From positions 868,001 to 932,000 of the forward strand of contig OZ247498.1 of the NCBI GenBank assembly GCA_965233675.1: DNA of 64,000 nucleotides. Direction: 5' to 3'. Under the pieces are notes generated by a model. It was not told the DNA's origin. It searched no databases and saw nothing but the letters and a program-made list of their open reading frames with translations. This document shows positions 52,286 to 60,293 of the stretch, piece by piece. How positions within the stretch are numbered: position 1 is the first letter of the stretch; every line of letters starts with the position of its first letter. Origin of the DNA: SZUA-309 sp965233675. Its GTDB lineage: Bacteria > Pseudomonadota > Gammaproteobacteria > Pseudomonadales > Azotimanducaceae. A program made the translations under genes and the position numbers.

Positions 52286-53350
52286 GTGAAACGAACTGCC
52301 ATCATCATCGCCTGGCTGGCTTCCCTGGTTGCGGCCTATCTGGCCGGGCAGAGCGGGATGACGGTATCCGGATCTCCGCCACCCGTCGCCAGCGTGGCCG
52401 ACATTCCCACTGACCTGGCATACGGGCCTGGAACGCGCCCTTCCACAGCGTCTGACGCGTCTTCTGATGGTTCTTATGATCGGGACGATGGCGTCGACCT
52501 GATCGCCCGGGCCGGGGATCTGCTGCGTGACGGTCGTCCCCATGAGGCGCTGGCGGTGCTCGCCGTCTATCTCGAGGGGCCGCATGACGAGACCAGTGAG
52601 CGGCACAGCCGGGCGCTGTTTCTCCTTTCCGACCTGCGCCAGATGACCGGCGAGGTGGAACTTGCGCTTGCGCCACTGATGGAGATTTTGCGCTATCCGC
52701 CTTCACCAGCCACCGCCGCCCGGGCCAGACAGCGGCTCAATCTGCTCATCAATGCGCGCGAGCAACAACTGATCAACGCGGACGATCTGCCCGGCCTGGT
52801 AGCCTACTTTGAATATCTGGTGCGCGAGGAACCCGGCTACGATGGTCATCGTCTGAAGCTTGCCCGCTGGCTGCTGCGGCGTGGCGAAGTGGAGGCCGCC
52901 GAGCGGGTAGCGCGGGAAACGGGTCTGGTCGGCGTCACCCAGAGCGAGATCGACGCGCTGCTCGGAGAGATTGAGCTCGCCGGCACGGCTCTCCCTGTGG
53001 AGCGGGAAGCGGGCGCCATGTATACCGCGGCGACCGTTCAGGGTGCCAGCCGGGGGGGCGAGTTCCGCTTCCTCATCGATACGGGCGCGACCATGAGCGG
53101 TCTGTCCGAGTCACGGCTTCAGTCGCTGGGGGCGGTGGTGGTCGATCGGGGCATCCGGGTGCAGACGGCCAATGGGGTGGTCGAATTGCCCGTGTACCGG
53201 GTCCGGGAGCTGCGTGTGGGGGCGTTGGTGCTGGAGGATTTCGCCGTGCTCGGATTTGCCGATCTGCCTCGCAGCGCGGACGGAATTCTGGGGATGGATG
53301 TGCTGAGCAGGCTCGGAGGATCGCTGGCTGGCGCTGTTGGCAGGCCCTGA
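52286..53350 (+). CDS. Retropepsin-like aspartic protease with TPR-like region
   Basis: 354 residues. An N-terminal anchor (AIIIAWLASLVAAYLAGQ) is followed by a helical TPR-like middle (about 65-230) and a C-terminal single-lobe aspartic protease domain with the active-site LIDTGATMSG (about 263). DGILGMDVLSRL is the second conserved signature. As a single-lobe enzyme it should act as a dimer in the periplasm. Its substrates are unknown. Confidence 0.82.
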   Translation: MKRTAIIIAWLASLVAAYLAGQSGMTVSGSPPPVASVADIPTDLAYGPGTRPSTASDASSDGSYDRDDGVDLIARAGDLLRDGRPHEALAVLAVYLEGPHDETSERHSRALFLLSDLRQMTGEVELALAPLMEILRYPPSPATAARARQRLNLLINAREQQLINADDLPGLVAYFEYLVREEPGYDGHRLKLARWLLRRGEVEAAERVARETGLVGVTQSEIDALLGEIELAGTALPVEREAGAMYTAATVQGASRGGEFRFLIDTGATMSGLSESRLQSLGAVVVDRGIRVQTANGVVELPVYRVRELRVGALVLEDFAVLGFADLPRSADGILGMDVLSRLGGSLAGAVGRP

Positions 53351-53405
53351 AAAGCGCGTTAAAGTCATGTGGTTACGCCTTTGAGGGGCCGGAGAGTCCC
53401 TATAT

Positions 53406-53435
53406 GTAGGTCCGAAGTAGGTCCTGAAGTAGGTC
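53406..53435 (+). promoter_or_regulatory. Triple GTAGGTC direct repeat, helically phased
   Basis: GTAGGTC occurs at 53406, 53417 and 53429, spaced 11 and 12 bp, i.e. about one helical turn. The flanking AA/GA is also shared. It lies 136-165 bp before the oxidoreductase operon. Such phasing suits a tandem-binding regulator, which is inferred; no protein is assigned. Confidence 0.5.
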
Positions 53436-53471
53436 TAGAGGAGAGATAGTGGCCAAAGTGGCCAGAAATGG

Positions 53472-53495
53472 ACTCATCGGGTTCTTCCGATGGGT
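53472..53495 (+). promoter_or_regulatory. Leader hairpin before the oxidoreductase operon
   Basis: ACTCATCGG-gttctt-CCGATGGGT forms a 9-bp stem (one G-T pair) followed by TTTC. It resembles a weak terminator or attenuator, 75 bp before the first operon start. The 220-bp gap 53351-53570 holds no other ORF I support. Confidence 0.5.
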
Positions 53496-53570
53496 TTTCA
53501 CGCGCGCCATGGGCGCACGTCCGTCGCAAATTCTCCCGACCGGCAGCAATTTTCACCTGAAAGACGTCGA

Positions 53571-55352
53571 ATGAAAGCCACCAATATTTTCGATCCGAAT
53601 TACTTCCACAAGGTCGTCGACTGCCAGTGGGCCTGCCCGGCCCATACCCCGGTCCCGGAGTACATCCGGCTGATCGCGCAGAAGCGGTATACCGAAGCCT
53701 ACATGTTGAACTGGGATTCGAATGTTTTCCCGGGGATTCTCGGCAGAACCTGCGATCGCCCCTGTGAGCCGGCATGCCGGCGGGTGCGCACGGAAGAGAA
53801 GCCGGTGGCCATCTGCCGGCTGAAGCGCGTCGCCGCGGATCATAAGGATGATGTGGCGGCCTACATGCCGAAAGTGCCCAGCCAGAAGAACGGCAAGAAG
53901 GTCGCGCTGATTGGTGCGGGCCCGGCCTCTCTCGCGGTGGCGCGGGATCTGCTGCCCCATGGCTACGAGGTGCATCTGTTCGAGAAGGATCCGGCGGGTG
54001 GCGGCATGATGCGCTCCCAGATTCCTTCGTTCCGCCTGCCCATCGAGGTGCTCGAGGAAGAGGTGGATCGGATTCTCGATATGGGCGTGGTCACGCACTT
54101 CGATCATGAGATCACCAGCATGAAGACTTTCCTCGAGGAAGACTTCGATGCGATCTTCGTCGGCACCGGCGCGCCACGCGGACGCGATCTGGACCTGCCC
54201 GGTCGCGAAGAGACGGATGCGCATGTTTCCATCGGCATCGACTGGCTGTCTTCCGTGGCGTTCGGCCACACAACGAAGATCGAAGGCAAGGTCATCGTCA
54301 TGGGCGGCGGTAATACGGCCATGGACTGCTGTCGGACGGCCAAGCGGATGGGCGCCGAGTCCGTCACCGTCGTCGTGCGTTCCGCCTTCGAGGTGATGAA
54401 AGCCTCGGAGTGGGAAAAAGAAGATGCCATGGCGGAAGGCATTCCCATCATCAACAACCGGCCGCCGAAAGAGTTCGTGCACGAGAACGGCAAGCTCAAA
54501 GGCGTGCTCTTCGAATGCGTGGAGCCGGTGGAGGAAAACGGACGGCTCAAGTACGTACCGAGCGGCGAGCCGGATGTGTTCATGGAGTGCGACCATATCC
54601 TCATGGCGATCGGTCAGGAAAATCACTGCCCCTGGATCGAGCGGGACGTGGGTATCGAATTCGACAAGTGGGACTGCCCGGTGCTCGATGAAGACACGCT
54701 GCAGTCCGACAACCCGAAAATATTTTTCGGGGGTGACGCCGCGCTGGGTCCGGAAAACATCATCTGGGCCTCTGCCCACGCCCACAAAGCGGCGATCTCC
54801 ATTCATCTGTTCTGTCAGGGAAAGGACCTGAAGGCAGATCGTCCACCGGAAGGCGTCAATCTGATCTCTCAGAAAATGGGTGTCCACGAGTGGAGCTACG
54901 ACAGCGAGCATGATCCGGCGGCGCGTTATCTGGTGCCGCATGTGGAACTCAAGAAGGCCCTCTCAGATCGAATGGTGGAGGTGGAGCTGGGATTCGATGA
55001 GGCTCTGGGCGAGAGAGAAGCGCAGCGCTGCCTGAACTGCGATGTGCAGACCGTGTTTGCCGAGAAGCTCTGTATTGAGTGCGATGCCTGCGTGGATATC
55101 TGCCCCATGGACTGCATCACATTTGTCGACAACGCGGAAGAAGACGTGCTGCGCACCCAGCTCACGGCTCCCGCGGCCAACATGGAGCAGGATCTGTATG
55201 TGTCCGAAACCCTGAACACAGGCAGAGTCATGGTGAAGGACGAGGATGTGTGCGTGCACTGTGGCTTGTGCGCCGAACGCTGCCCGACCAACGCCTGGGA
55301 CATGCAGAAGTCCGTATTTCATATCCCCCAACTCGGTTCCTACGCAGAATGA
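53571..55352 (+). CDS. FAD/NAD(P)-dependent oxidoreductase with 2x[4Fe-4S] (GltD-like)
   Basis: 593 residues from ATG 53571. Domains in order: Fer4_20-type N-terminus (VVDCQWACPAHTPVPEYI and GRTCDRPCEPACRR), FAD Rossmann fold (ALIGAGPASLAVARDL, about 118), NAD(P) Rossmann fold (VIVMGGGNTAMDCC, about 244), and a C-terminal ferredoxin with CIECDACVDICP (about 500) and CVHCGLCAERCP (about 560). It resembles the glutamate synthase small subunit with an appended ferredoxin. It heads an ATGA-overlapped operon with KorA/KorB-like genes and probably shuttles electrons between them and NAD(P). Confidence 0.88.
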   Translation: MKATNIFDPNYFHKVVDCQWACPAHTPVPEYIRLIAQKRYTEAYMLNWDSNVFPGILGRTCDRPCEPACRRVRTEEKPVAICRLKRVAADHKDDVAAYMPKVPSQKNGKKVALIGAGPASLAVARDLLPHGYEVHLFEKDPAGGGMMRSQIPSFRLPIEVLEEEVDRILDMGVVTHFDHEITSMKTFLEEDFDAIFVGTGAPRGRDLDLPGREETDAHVSIGIDWLSSVAFGHTTKIEGKVIVMGGGNTAMDCCRTAKRMGAESVTVVVRSAFEVMKASEWEKEDAMAEGIPIINNRPPKEFVHENGKLKGVLFECVEPVEENGRLKYVPSGEPDVFMECDHILMAIGQENHCPWIERDVGIEFDKWDCPVLDEDTLQSDNPKIFFGGDAALGPENIIWASAHAHKAAISIHLFCQGKDLKADRPPEGVNLISQKMGVHEWSYDSEHDPAARYLVPHVELKKALSDRMVEVELGFDEALGEREAQRCLNCDVQTVFAEKLCIECDACVDICPMDCITFVDNAEEDVLRTQLTAPAANMEQDLYVSETLNTGRVMVKDEDVCVHCGLCAERCPTNAWDMQKSVFHIPQLGSYAE

Positions 55353-57175
55353 CCACATACAACGACTTCGTGATCCGGTTTGCCAACGTGAACGGATCCG
55401 GATCCGCCTCGGCCAACGGCATGTTTGCCAAAGCCCTGTTCCGCATGGGCCTGCCTGTGGCGACCCGCAATATCTTCCCTTCCAACATCCAGGGGCTGCC
55501 CACCTGGTTCGAGGTCCGGGTGAGCGAGAAGGGCTATCTCGGTCGCCGCGAGGGCGGGGTGGACATCATGGTGGCCATGAATGCGGAAACCTTCGTCGAG
55601 GATGTGGCCAGTGTGAAGCCCGGGGGCTACCTTGTTTATGACAACACCAAGCCTCTGGCCGCGAATCTGAGGCGGGATGACATCACCGAAATCGGGATCC
55701 CGTTGACCGATCTGCTGTTGCCGGTATTTACGGATATCAAGCAGCGCGGACTGTTCAAGAACGTCACTTATCTGGGTGCGCTCGCGGCACTGCTGAACAT
55801 CGAGTTCGATGTGATCACCGGCATGGTGGCCACACAGTACAAAGGCAAAGATGCGCTCATCGCGCCGAATATCCAGGCACTGGAGATCGGCCGCGATTAC
55901 GCACAGCAGTATCTGTCCTGTCCGCTCGATCACCAGGTGAAGCGAATGGACGGCAATGGCGACAAGGTCATGATGGATGGCAATACGGCCTGTGGGCTGG
56001 GCGCCATCTACGGCGGCGCTACGGTCTGTGCCTGGTATCCGATCACGCCGTCCACCTCGGTGGCGGAAGCTTTCGAACAGCATGCCAATAAACTGCGGGT
56101 CGACCCGGAGACCGGGCACCGGCGCTTCGCCATCGTCCAGGCGGAAGATGAACTGTCCGCCATCGGCGTGGTGATCGGTGCGGGCTGGAATGGTGCCCGT
56201 TCGTTCACCGCCACCAGCGGTCCCGGCGTCTCCCTGATGACCGAGTTTCTGGGCCTGGCCTATTTCGCCGAAATTCCCGCCGTGCTGATTGACGTGCAGC
56301 GTTCCGGCCCATCCACCGGCATGCCGACCCGAACCCAGCAGGGTGATCTGATTTCATCCGCCTATGCCTCCCACGGGGATACCAAGCATGTGCTGCTGTT
56401 CCCGTCCACGCCCAAGGAATGCTTCGACTTCACAGCAGATGCCCTCGATCTGGCCGACCGGCTGCAGACACCCATCATCCTGATGACGGATCTGGAACTC
56501 GGTATGAACGACAACCTGTCCGATCCCCTCGAATGGGACGACAACCGGGCCTACGATCGCGGCAAGGTGCTGGACGCAGACGATCTTGAGAAGGTGGAGC
56601 GATTCGGCCGCTACCTGGATGTGGACGGCGATGGCATCGGCTATCGCACCTATCCAGGCACGCATCCGGAGAAAGGGGCGTTTTTCACCCGGGGCACGTC
56701 CCGTGACGAATATGCGGCCTACACCGAATCCCCCGAGGCCTATGAGCAGAATATGGAGCGGTTGCTGCTGAAGTGGCAGACGGCCGCGACCCTGGTGCCG
56801 AAGGCGGAAATTCACAGCAGTGGCCAGCGTGCGGGCATTCTCTACTACGGCACATCGGCACTGCCCATGCAGGAAGCCATGGATCTGCTGGCGGAAGAAG
56901 GCATTCATCTGGACAGGCTGCGGGTGCGCGGCTTCCCCTTCGGCAGCGAGGTGTACGAGTTCATCGAACAGCACGATTTCGTCTTTGTGGTGGATCAGAA
57001 CCGGGATGGTCAGATGAAGACCCTGCTGGTGACGGAAGGCGACCTGGATCCGGCCAAGCTGATCTCCGTGCGTTATTTTGCCGGGCTGTCCATTTCCGCG
57101 GATACGATCCAGTCCCAGGTATCCGAATATTTCACAGCCCAGCAACTGCCGCGGCTGACCGAGGTGAAGTCATGA
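55349..57175 (+). CDS. 2-oxoacid:acceptor oxidoreductase, fused gamma-alpha subunit (KorA-like)
   Basis: 608 residues from ATG 55349 (ATGA overlap). The gamma domain (about 1-185; NVNGSGSASANGMFAKALFR) is followed by the alpha domain with WYPITPSTSVAEAFE (about 230), the hallmark of the pyrimidine-binding/alpha subunit, and FTATSGPGVSLMTEFLGLA. It decarboxylates a 2-oxoacid (perhaps 2-oxoglutarate) with CoA. Substrate identity cannot be read. Confidence 0.88.
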   Translation: MTTYNDFVIRFANVNGSGSASANGMFAKALFRMGLPVATRNIFPSNIQGLPTWFEVRVSEKGYLGRREGGVDIMVAMNAETFVEDVASVKPGGYLVYDNTKPLAANLRRDDITEIGIPLTDLLLPVFTDIKQRGLFKNVTYLGALAALLNIEFDVITGMVATQYKGKDALIAPNIQALEIGRDYAQQYLSCPLDHQVKRMDGNGDKVMMDGNTACGLGAIYGGATVCAWYPITPSTSVAEAFEQHANKLRVDPETGHRRFAIVQAEDELSAIGVVIGAGWNGARSFTATSGPGVSLMTEFLGLAYFAEIPAVLIDVQRSGPSTGMPTRTQQGDLISSAYASHGDTKHVLLFPSTPKECFDFTADALDLADRLQTPIILMTDLELGMNDNLSDPLEWDDNRAYDRGKVLDADDLEKVERFGRYLDVDGDGIGYRTYPGTHPEKGAFFTRGTSRDEYAAYTESPEAYEQNMERLLLKWQTAATLVPKAEIHSSGQRAGILYYGTSALPMQEAMDLLAEEGIHLDRLRVRGFPFGSEVYEFIEQHDFVFVVDQNRDGQMKTLLVTEGDLDPAKLISVRYFAGLSISADTIQSQVSEYFTAQQLPRLTEVKS

Positions 57176-58227
57176 CCTTCATTACCAAGCCCAGAGTTCA
57201 TCACCCGAAACTGCCGGTCAATGAGATTGGCCTGACCCGTCGGGATTACGAAGGACCGGTGTCCACCCTGTGTGCGGGTTGTGGCCATGACTCAGTTTCT
57301 GCCGCCATCGTCCAGGCCTGTGCCGAGCTGTCCCTGCCGCCCCACAAATTCGCTAAGATCTCCGGAATCGGCTGCTCTTCGAAGACGCCGAGTTACTTTC
57401 TTTCCAAGTCTCATGGCTTCAACTCCGTGCACGGCCGGATGCCGTCCGTCGCCACCGGCGCCAACCTGGCGAACCGTGAGCTCTACTGCATCGGCGTTTC
57501 CGGCGATGGCGACACTGCCTCCATCGGTCTGGGCCAGTTCGCGCACATCGTCCGCCGCCGGATCAACATGCTTTATATGGTGGACAACAACGGCACCTAC
57601 GGCCTGACCAAGGGCCAGTTCTCCGCCACCAATGACAAAGGTTCCACCTCGAAGAAGGGGCTGCCGAATCTCTACGAGCCCATCGATGTGGTCTCCCTGG
57701 CCCTGCAGATCGGCGCCAGCTTCGTGGCGCGAAGTTTCTCCGGCGACAAGCGACAGCTGGTGCCCCTGATCAAGGCCGGCCTGATGCACAAGGGTTTCGC
57801 ATTCATTGATGTGATCTCCCCCTGCGTGGCCTTCAACAATCACAACGGCTCCACCAAGAGCTACGACTACGTGCGTGATCATTCCGAGACGGTCACCGTC
57901 TCCGATTACTTCCTGCCCCATGATGAGATCACCGTGGACTACGATCCGGGCACGTCCGAATCCGTACAGATGCCCGACGGTTCCACCCTGCGTCTGCACA
58001 AGCTCGACGAAGGCTTCGACGTGCACGATCGGGTCAAAGCCTTGAACTACGTGCAGACGCACCAGGCGGAAGGTGAGGTGGTTACCGGGCTCCTCTATGT
58101 GGATCCGGATGCCTCCGATTGCCACGAAGTCCTCGACACCGTGGATCGCCCGCTCAATGAGCTGGATGTCGCGGACCTCTGCCCCGGCAACGAAGTCCTG
58201 CAGTCCATCAACCAGAGCTTCCGCTGA
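57172..58227 (+). CDS. 2-oxoacid:acceptor oxidoreductase, beta subunit (KorB-like)
   Basis: 351 residues from ATG 57172 (ATGA overlap). The thiamine-diphosphate site is clear: CAGCGHDSVSAAIVQACAE, then GDGDTASIGLGQFAH...NNGTYGLTKGQ, the GDG-N motif. ISGIGCSSKTPSYF fits the Fe-S/CoA region of the family. There is no separate delta/ferredoxin subunit; the first gene of the operon supplies it. Followed 15 bp later by hairpin element copy 2. Confidence 0.9.
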   Translation: MTFITKPRVHHPKLPVNEIGLTRRDYEGPVSTLCAGCGHDSVSAAIVQACAELSLPPHKFAKISGIGCSSKTPSYFLSKSHGFNSVHGRMPSVATGANLANRELYCIGVSGDGDTASIGLGQFAHIVRRRINMLYMVDNNGTYGLTKGQFSATNDKGSTSKKGLPNLYEPIDVVSLALQIGASFVARSFSGDKRQLVPLIKAGLMHKGFAFIDVISPCVAFNNHNGSTKSYDYVRDHSETVTVSDYFLPHDEITVDYDPGTSESVQMPDGSTLRLHKLDEGFDVHDRVKALNYVQTHQAEGEVVTGLLYVDPDASDCHEVLDTVDRPLNELDVADLCPGNEVLQSINQSFR

Positions 58228-58242
58228 CACCTGAATTCAGTA

Positions 58243-58397
58243 GCAGCGTGGGAGAACACAAAGGTGTTTTCTTGCACTCCCGCTCGGGCGCTCCGCGCTA
58301 CCCTCAGTTGCGGATCTTGCCTCGCTACGCGAGTCAAATCCGCGCCTTCGGCCTCGCTCTCACGTTTGGAAAACACCTTTGTGTTCTCACACGCTGC
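58243..58397. repeat. Long-stem hairpin element, copy 2
   Basis: Arms 58243-58271 and 58369-58397 (29 bp each, one mismatch, outer end GCAG, inner end TTTTC) enclose a 97-nt core nearly identical to copy 1 at 29696-29798. The middle 20 bases of the arms agree with copy 1 at only about half the positions, yet remain complementary to each other. It lies in the 314-bp gap between the korB-like gene and gap. The rest of that gap contains an AAGGACGTCCTT palindrome (58441-58452) and the gap promoter. Confidence 0.93.
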
Positions 58398-58484
58398 GGC
58401 CGAGTCGATGGTCAGTGCAAGGCTCAGGTCCTGGCTCTGAAGGACGTCCTTACATCAGCATGCATCTCATTGCACGCTAGATGT

Positions 58485-58513
58485 TGCCCCGCACAACCCA
58501 AATTCACATAATA
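58485..58513 (+). promoter_or_regulatory. Probable sigma-70 promoter of gap
   Basis: TTGCCC (58485-58490) and CATAAT (58508-58513) are 17 bp apart. Transcription would start about 58520, leaving a short leader before GTG 58542 with GAGGA as ribosome site. Confidence 0.55.
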
Positions 58514-58541
58514 CGCGCCCTCAAACCCCTGAGGACTGGCT

Positions 58542-60011
58542 GTGGCCCTACCGAGTCTCGACGACTACTTCCCCGACTGGAAAGAACGTGAAGCCCTGGC
58601 GGAGGCGATGATTCCCATCATCGGCCGTCTGTACCGCCGTAACGTGGTTTCTTACTGCTATGGACGCGCCCTGTACAACCAGAGCGTGATCCAGATCATG
58701 AAGACCCATCGCTATGTGCGTCAGCTTGCTGAAAACGAGCTGTCCGAATTCGAGAGCTATCCGATTCTGGAGGCGCTTTCGCAACTGGATCTGGGCCCGT
58801 CTCACATCGATGTGGGCAAGCTCGCCAGCAAGTTCATGGAAGAGTCCGAGGCGGGAGAGACCACGCCCCTGGAGTTCTGCGAACGGGAATGCGCCGAGGT
58901 GATCGGCCGGCATGTGCCGCCGCTGGAACAGCCTCAGGACGTGGTGCTGTACGGTTTTGGTCGGATCGGTCGGCTGCTGGCACGGCTGCTGGTGGAAAAG
59001 ACGGGTAGTGGTCATCAGCTGCGGCTGCGGGCGATCGTCGTGCGTGCCGGGAAAGAGGACGATCTGGTCAAACGGGCGTCGCTGCTGCGCCGGGATTCGG
59101 TGCATGGCAGCTTCCAGGGCACGCTTCGTATCGACGAAGAAAATCAGTGCATCATCGCCAACGGCAACGTGATCAAGATCATCTACGCTAACTCTCCGGC
59201 CGAGGTGGATTACACCGCCTACGGTATCGAGAATGCGGTAGTGATCGACAATACGGGCGCCTGGCGGGACGAAGCCGGTCTCGGTGAGCACCTGAAGAGC
59301 AAGGGGGCCGCCAAGGTCATTCTGACCGCGCCTGGAAAGGGTTCGATCAAGAACATCGTTTCCGGGATCAACTCCGGCGACATCGAGCCCAGCGATTCCA
59401 TCATTGCCGCGGCTTCCTGCACCACCAACGCCATCGTGCCGGTGCTGAAGGCGGTAAACGACGAGTTCGGGATCAGCACTGGCCACATGGAAACGGTGCA
59501 CGCGTATACGCCGGACCAGAACCTGATCGACAACTATCACAAGAAGAACCGTCGCGGCCGCGGCGCGCCGATGAACATGGTGATCACGGAAACCGGCGCT
59601 TCTTCTGCTGTAGTCAAGCTGCTTCCCGAACTGGATGGCAAGCTGACGGGGAATGCGATCCGGGTCCCCACGCCGGACGTTTCCCTGGCAATCCTCAACC
59701 TCACGCTGGATCGGGAAACCAGTCTCGAAGAGGTCAACGACTACCTGCGCGATGCCTCGATGCACTCGAAGATGCAGCGGCAGATAGACTTCACCACGTC
59801 TCCGGAAGTGGTGTCGAGTGACTTCGTCGGCAACCGGCATGCCTGCATCGTCGATGGTGGGGCCACTATCGTTAAGGGCAAGCAGATCGTGCTGTACGTC
59901 TGGTACGACAATGAGTTCGGTTATGCCTGTCAGGTGGTGCGGGTCGTGCAGAAGGTGGCGGGCATTTCTTACCCGCTGATTCCAAATGACGTGATCAAGC
60001 AGGGCTTCTGA
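58542..60011 (+). CDS. gap: Glyceraldehyde-3-phosphate dehydrogenase, long form
   Basis: 489 residues from GTG. The GAPDH core begins about residue 128 (VVLYGFGRIGRLLARLL) and carries the catalytic Cys in AAASCTTNAIVP (about 293) and HAYTPDQNLIDN; WYDNEFGYACQVVRV is near the end. The first 125 or so residues form a helical extension (MALPSLDDYFPDWKERE...) absent from the ordinary 330-residue enzyme but known in the long GAPDH next to mfd/nqr in pseudomonads. Its role is glycolytic or gluconeogenic. Confidence 0.9.
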   Translation: MALPSLDDYFPDWKEREALAEAMIPIIGRLYRRNVVSYCYGRALYNQSVIQIMKTHRYVRQLAENELSEFESYPILEALSQLDLGPSHIDVGKLASKFMEESEAGETTPLEFCERECAEVIGRHVPPLEQPQDVVLYGFGRIGRLLARLLVEKTGSGHQLRLRAIVVRAGKEDDLVKRASLLRRDSVHGSFQGTLRIDEENQCIIANGNVIKIIYANSPAEVDYTAYGIENAVVIDNTGAWRDEAGLGEHLKSKGAAKVILTAPGKGSIKNIVSGINSGDIEPSDSIIAAASCTTNAIVPVLKAVNDEFGISTGHMETVHAYTPDQNLIDNYHKKNRRGRGAPMNMVITETGASSAVVKLLPELDGKLTGNAIRVPTPDVSLAILNLTLDRETSLEEVNDYLRDASMHSKMQRQIDFTTSPEVVSSDFVGNRHACIVDGGATIVKGKQIVLYVWYDNEFGYACQVVRVVQKVAGISYPLIPNDVIKQGF

Positions 60012-60053
60012 GGGAAACCTGAGGCCCACAACCGTGAAAACCGCCGGTAGACG

Positions 60054-60082
60054 TTGGCAAGGGCAGGGCACGACACTATAAT
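60054..60082 (+). promoter_or_regulatory. Strong sigma-70 promoter of the nqr operon
   Basis: TTGGCA (60054-60059), a 17-bp spacer and a perfect TATAAT (60077-60082). It is the best promoter match in the window. Transcription from about 60089 gives a leader of roughly 200 nt before nqrA. Confidence 0.85.
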
Positions 60083-60089
60083 TCGCGTG

Positions 60090-60293
60090 GCCTGCCGAGG
60101 TACGCAAGCGTTCCCGCCGACGAAACCTCTAGTGCCATTTTCTCGCTGATCGTGCGAGGCCGATTTCTCCCGAAAAGGCCTGCACGCGTTTGGCGTTTGT
60201 CTGCTTTCGTGCGCTTCAGATCGACGCGGGGGTAGAACGGATCCGTAAATCGGGTCCATAAATCGATCAATTGAAAGCGATCAAAAGCTCATC
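60090..60293 (+). other. Long 5' leader of nqrA with hairpins and a 13-bp repeat
   Basis: The 204-nt leader has no ORF. It can form CTCGC-tgatcgt-GCGAG, AGGCC...GGCCT and GCACG...CGTGC stems, and contains TCCNTAAATCG twice (60242-60252, 60255-60265). No known riboswitch motif is recognised. The ribosome site at nqrA is weak. Confidence 0.5.

Noticed and set aside
53553..54941. Long minus-strand ORF (462 codons) opposite the FAD oxidoreductase; similarly 58548-60107, 61642-62949, 28144-29847 and 5004-6086
   Set aside because: All are antisense shadows of well-supported genes with strong motifs, and have His/Arg/Gln-rich composition without recognisable domains.
29667..58397. Integron attC sites, CRISPR units or a composite transposon bounded by the two hairpin copies
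   Set aside because: No GTTRRRY core sites or integrase, one copy per site rather than an array, and the 28 kb between them holds mostly core housekeeping genes in conserved order.
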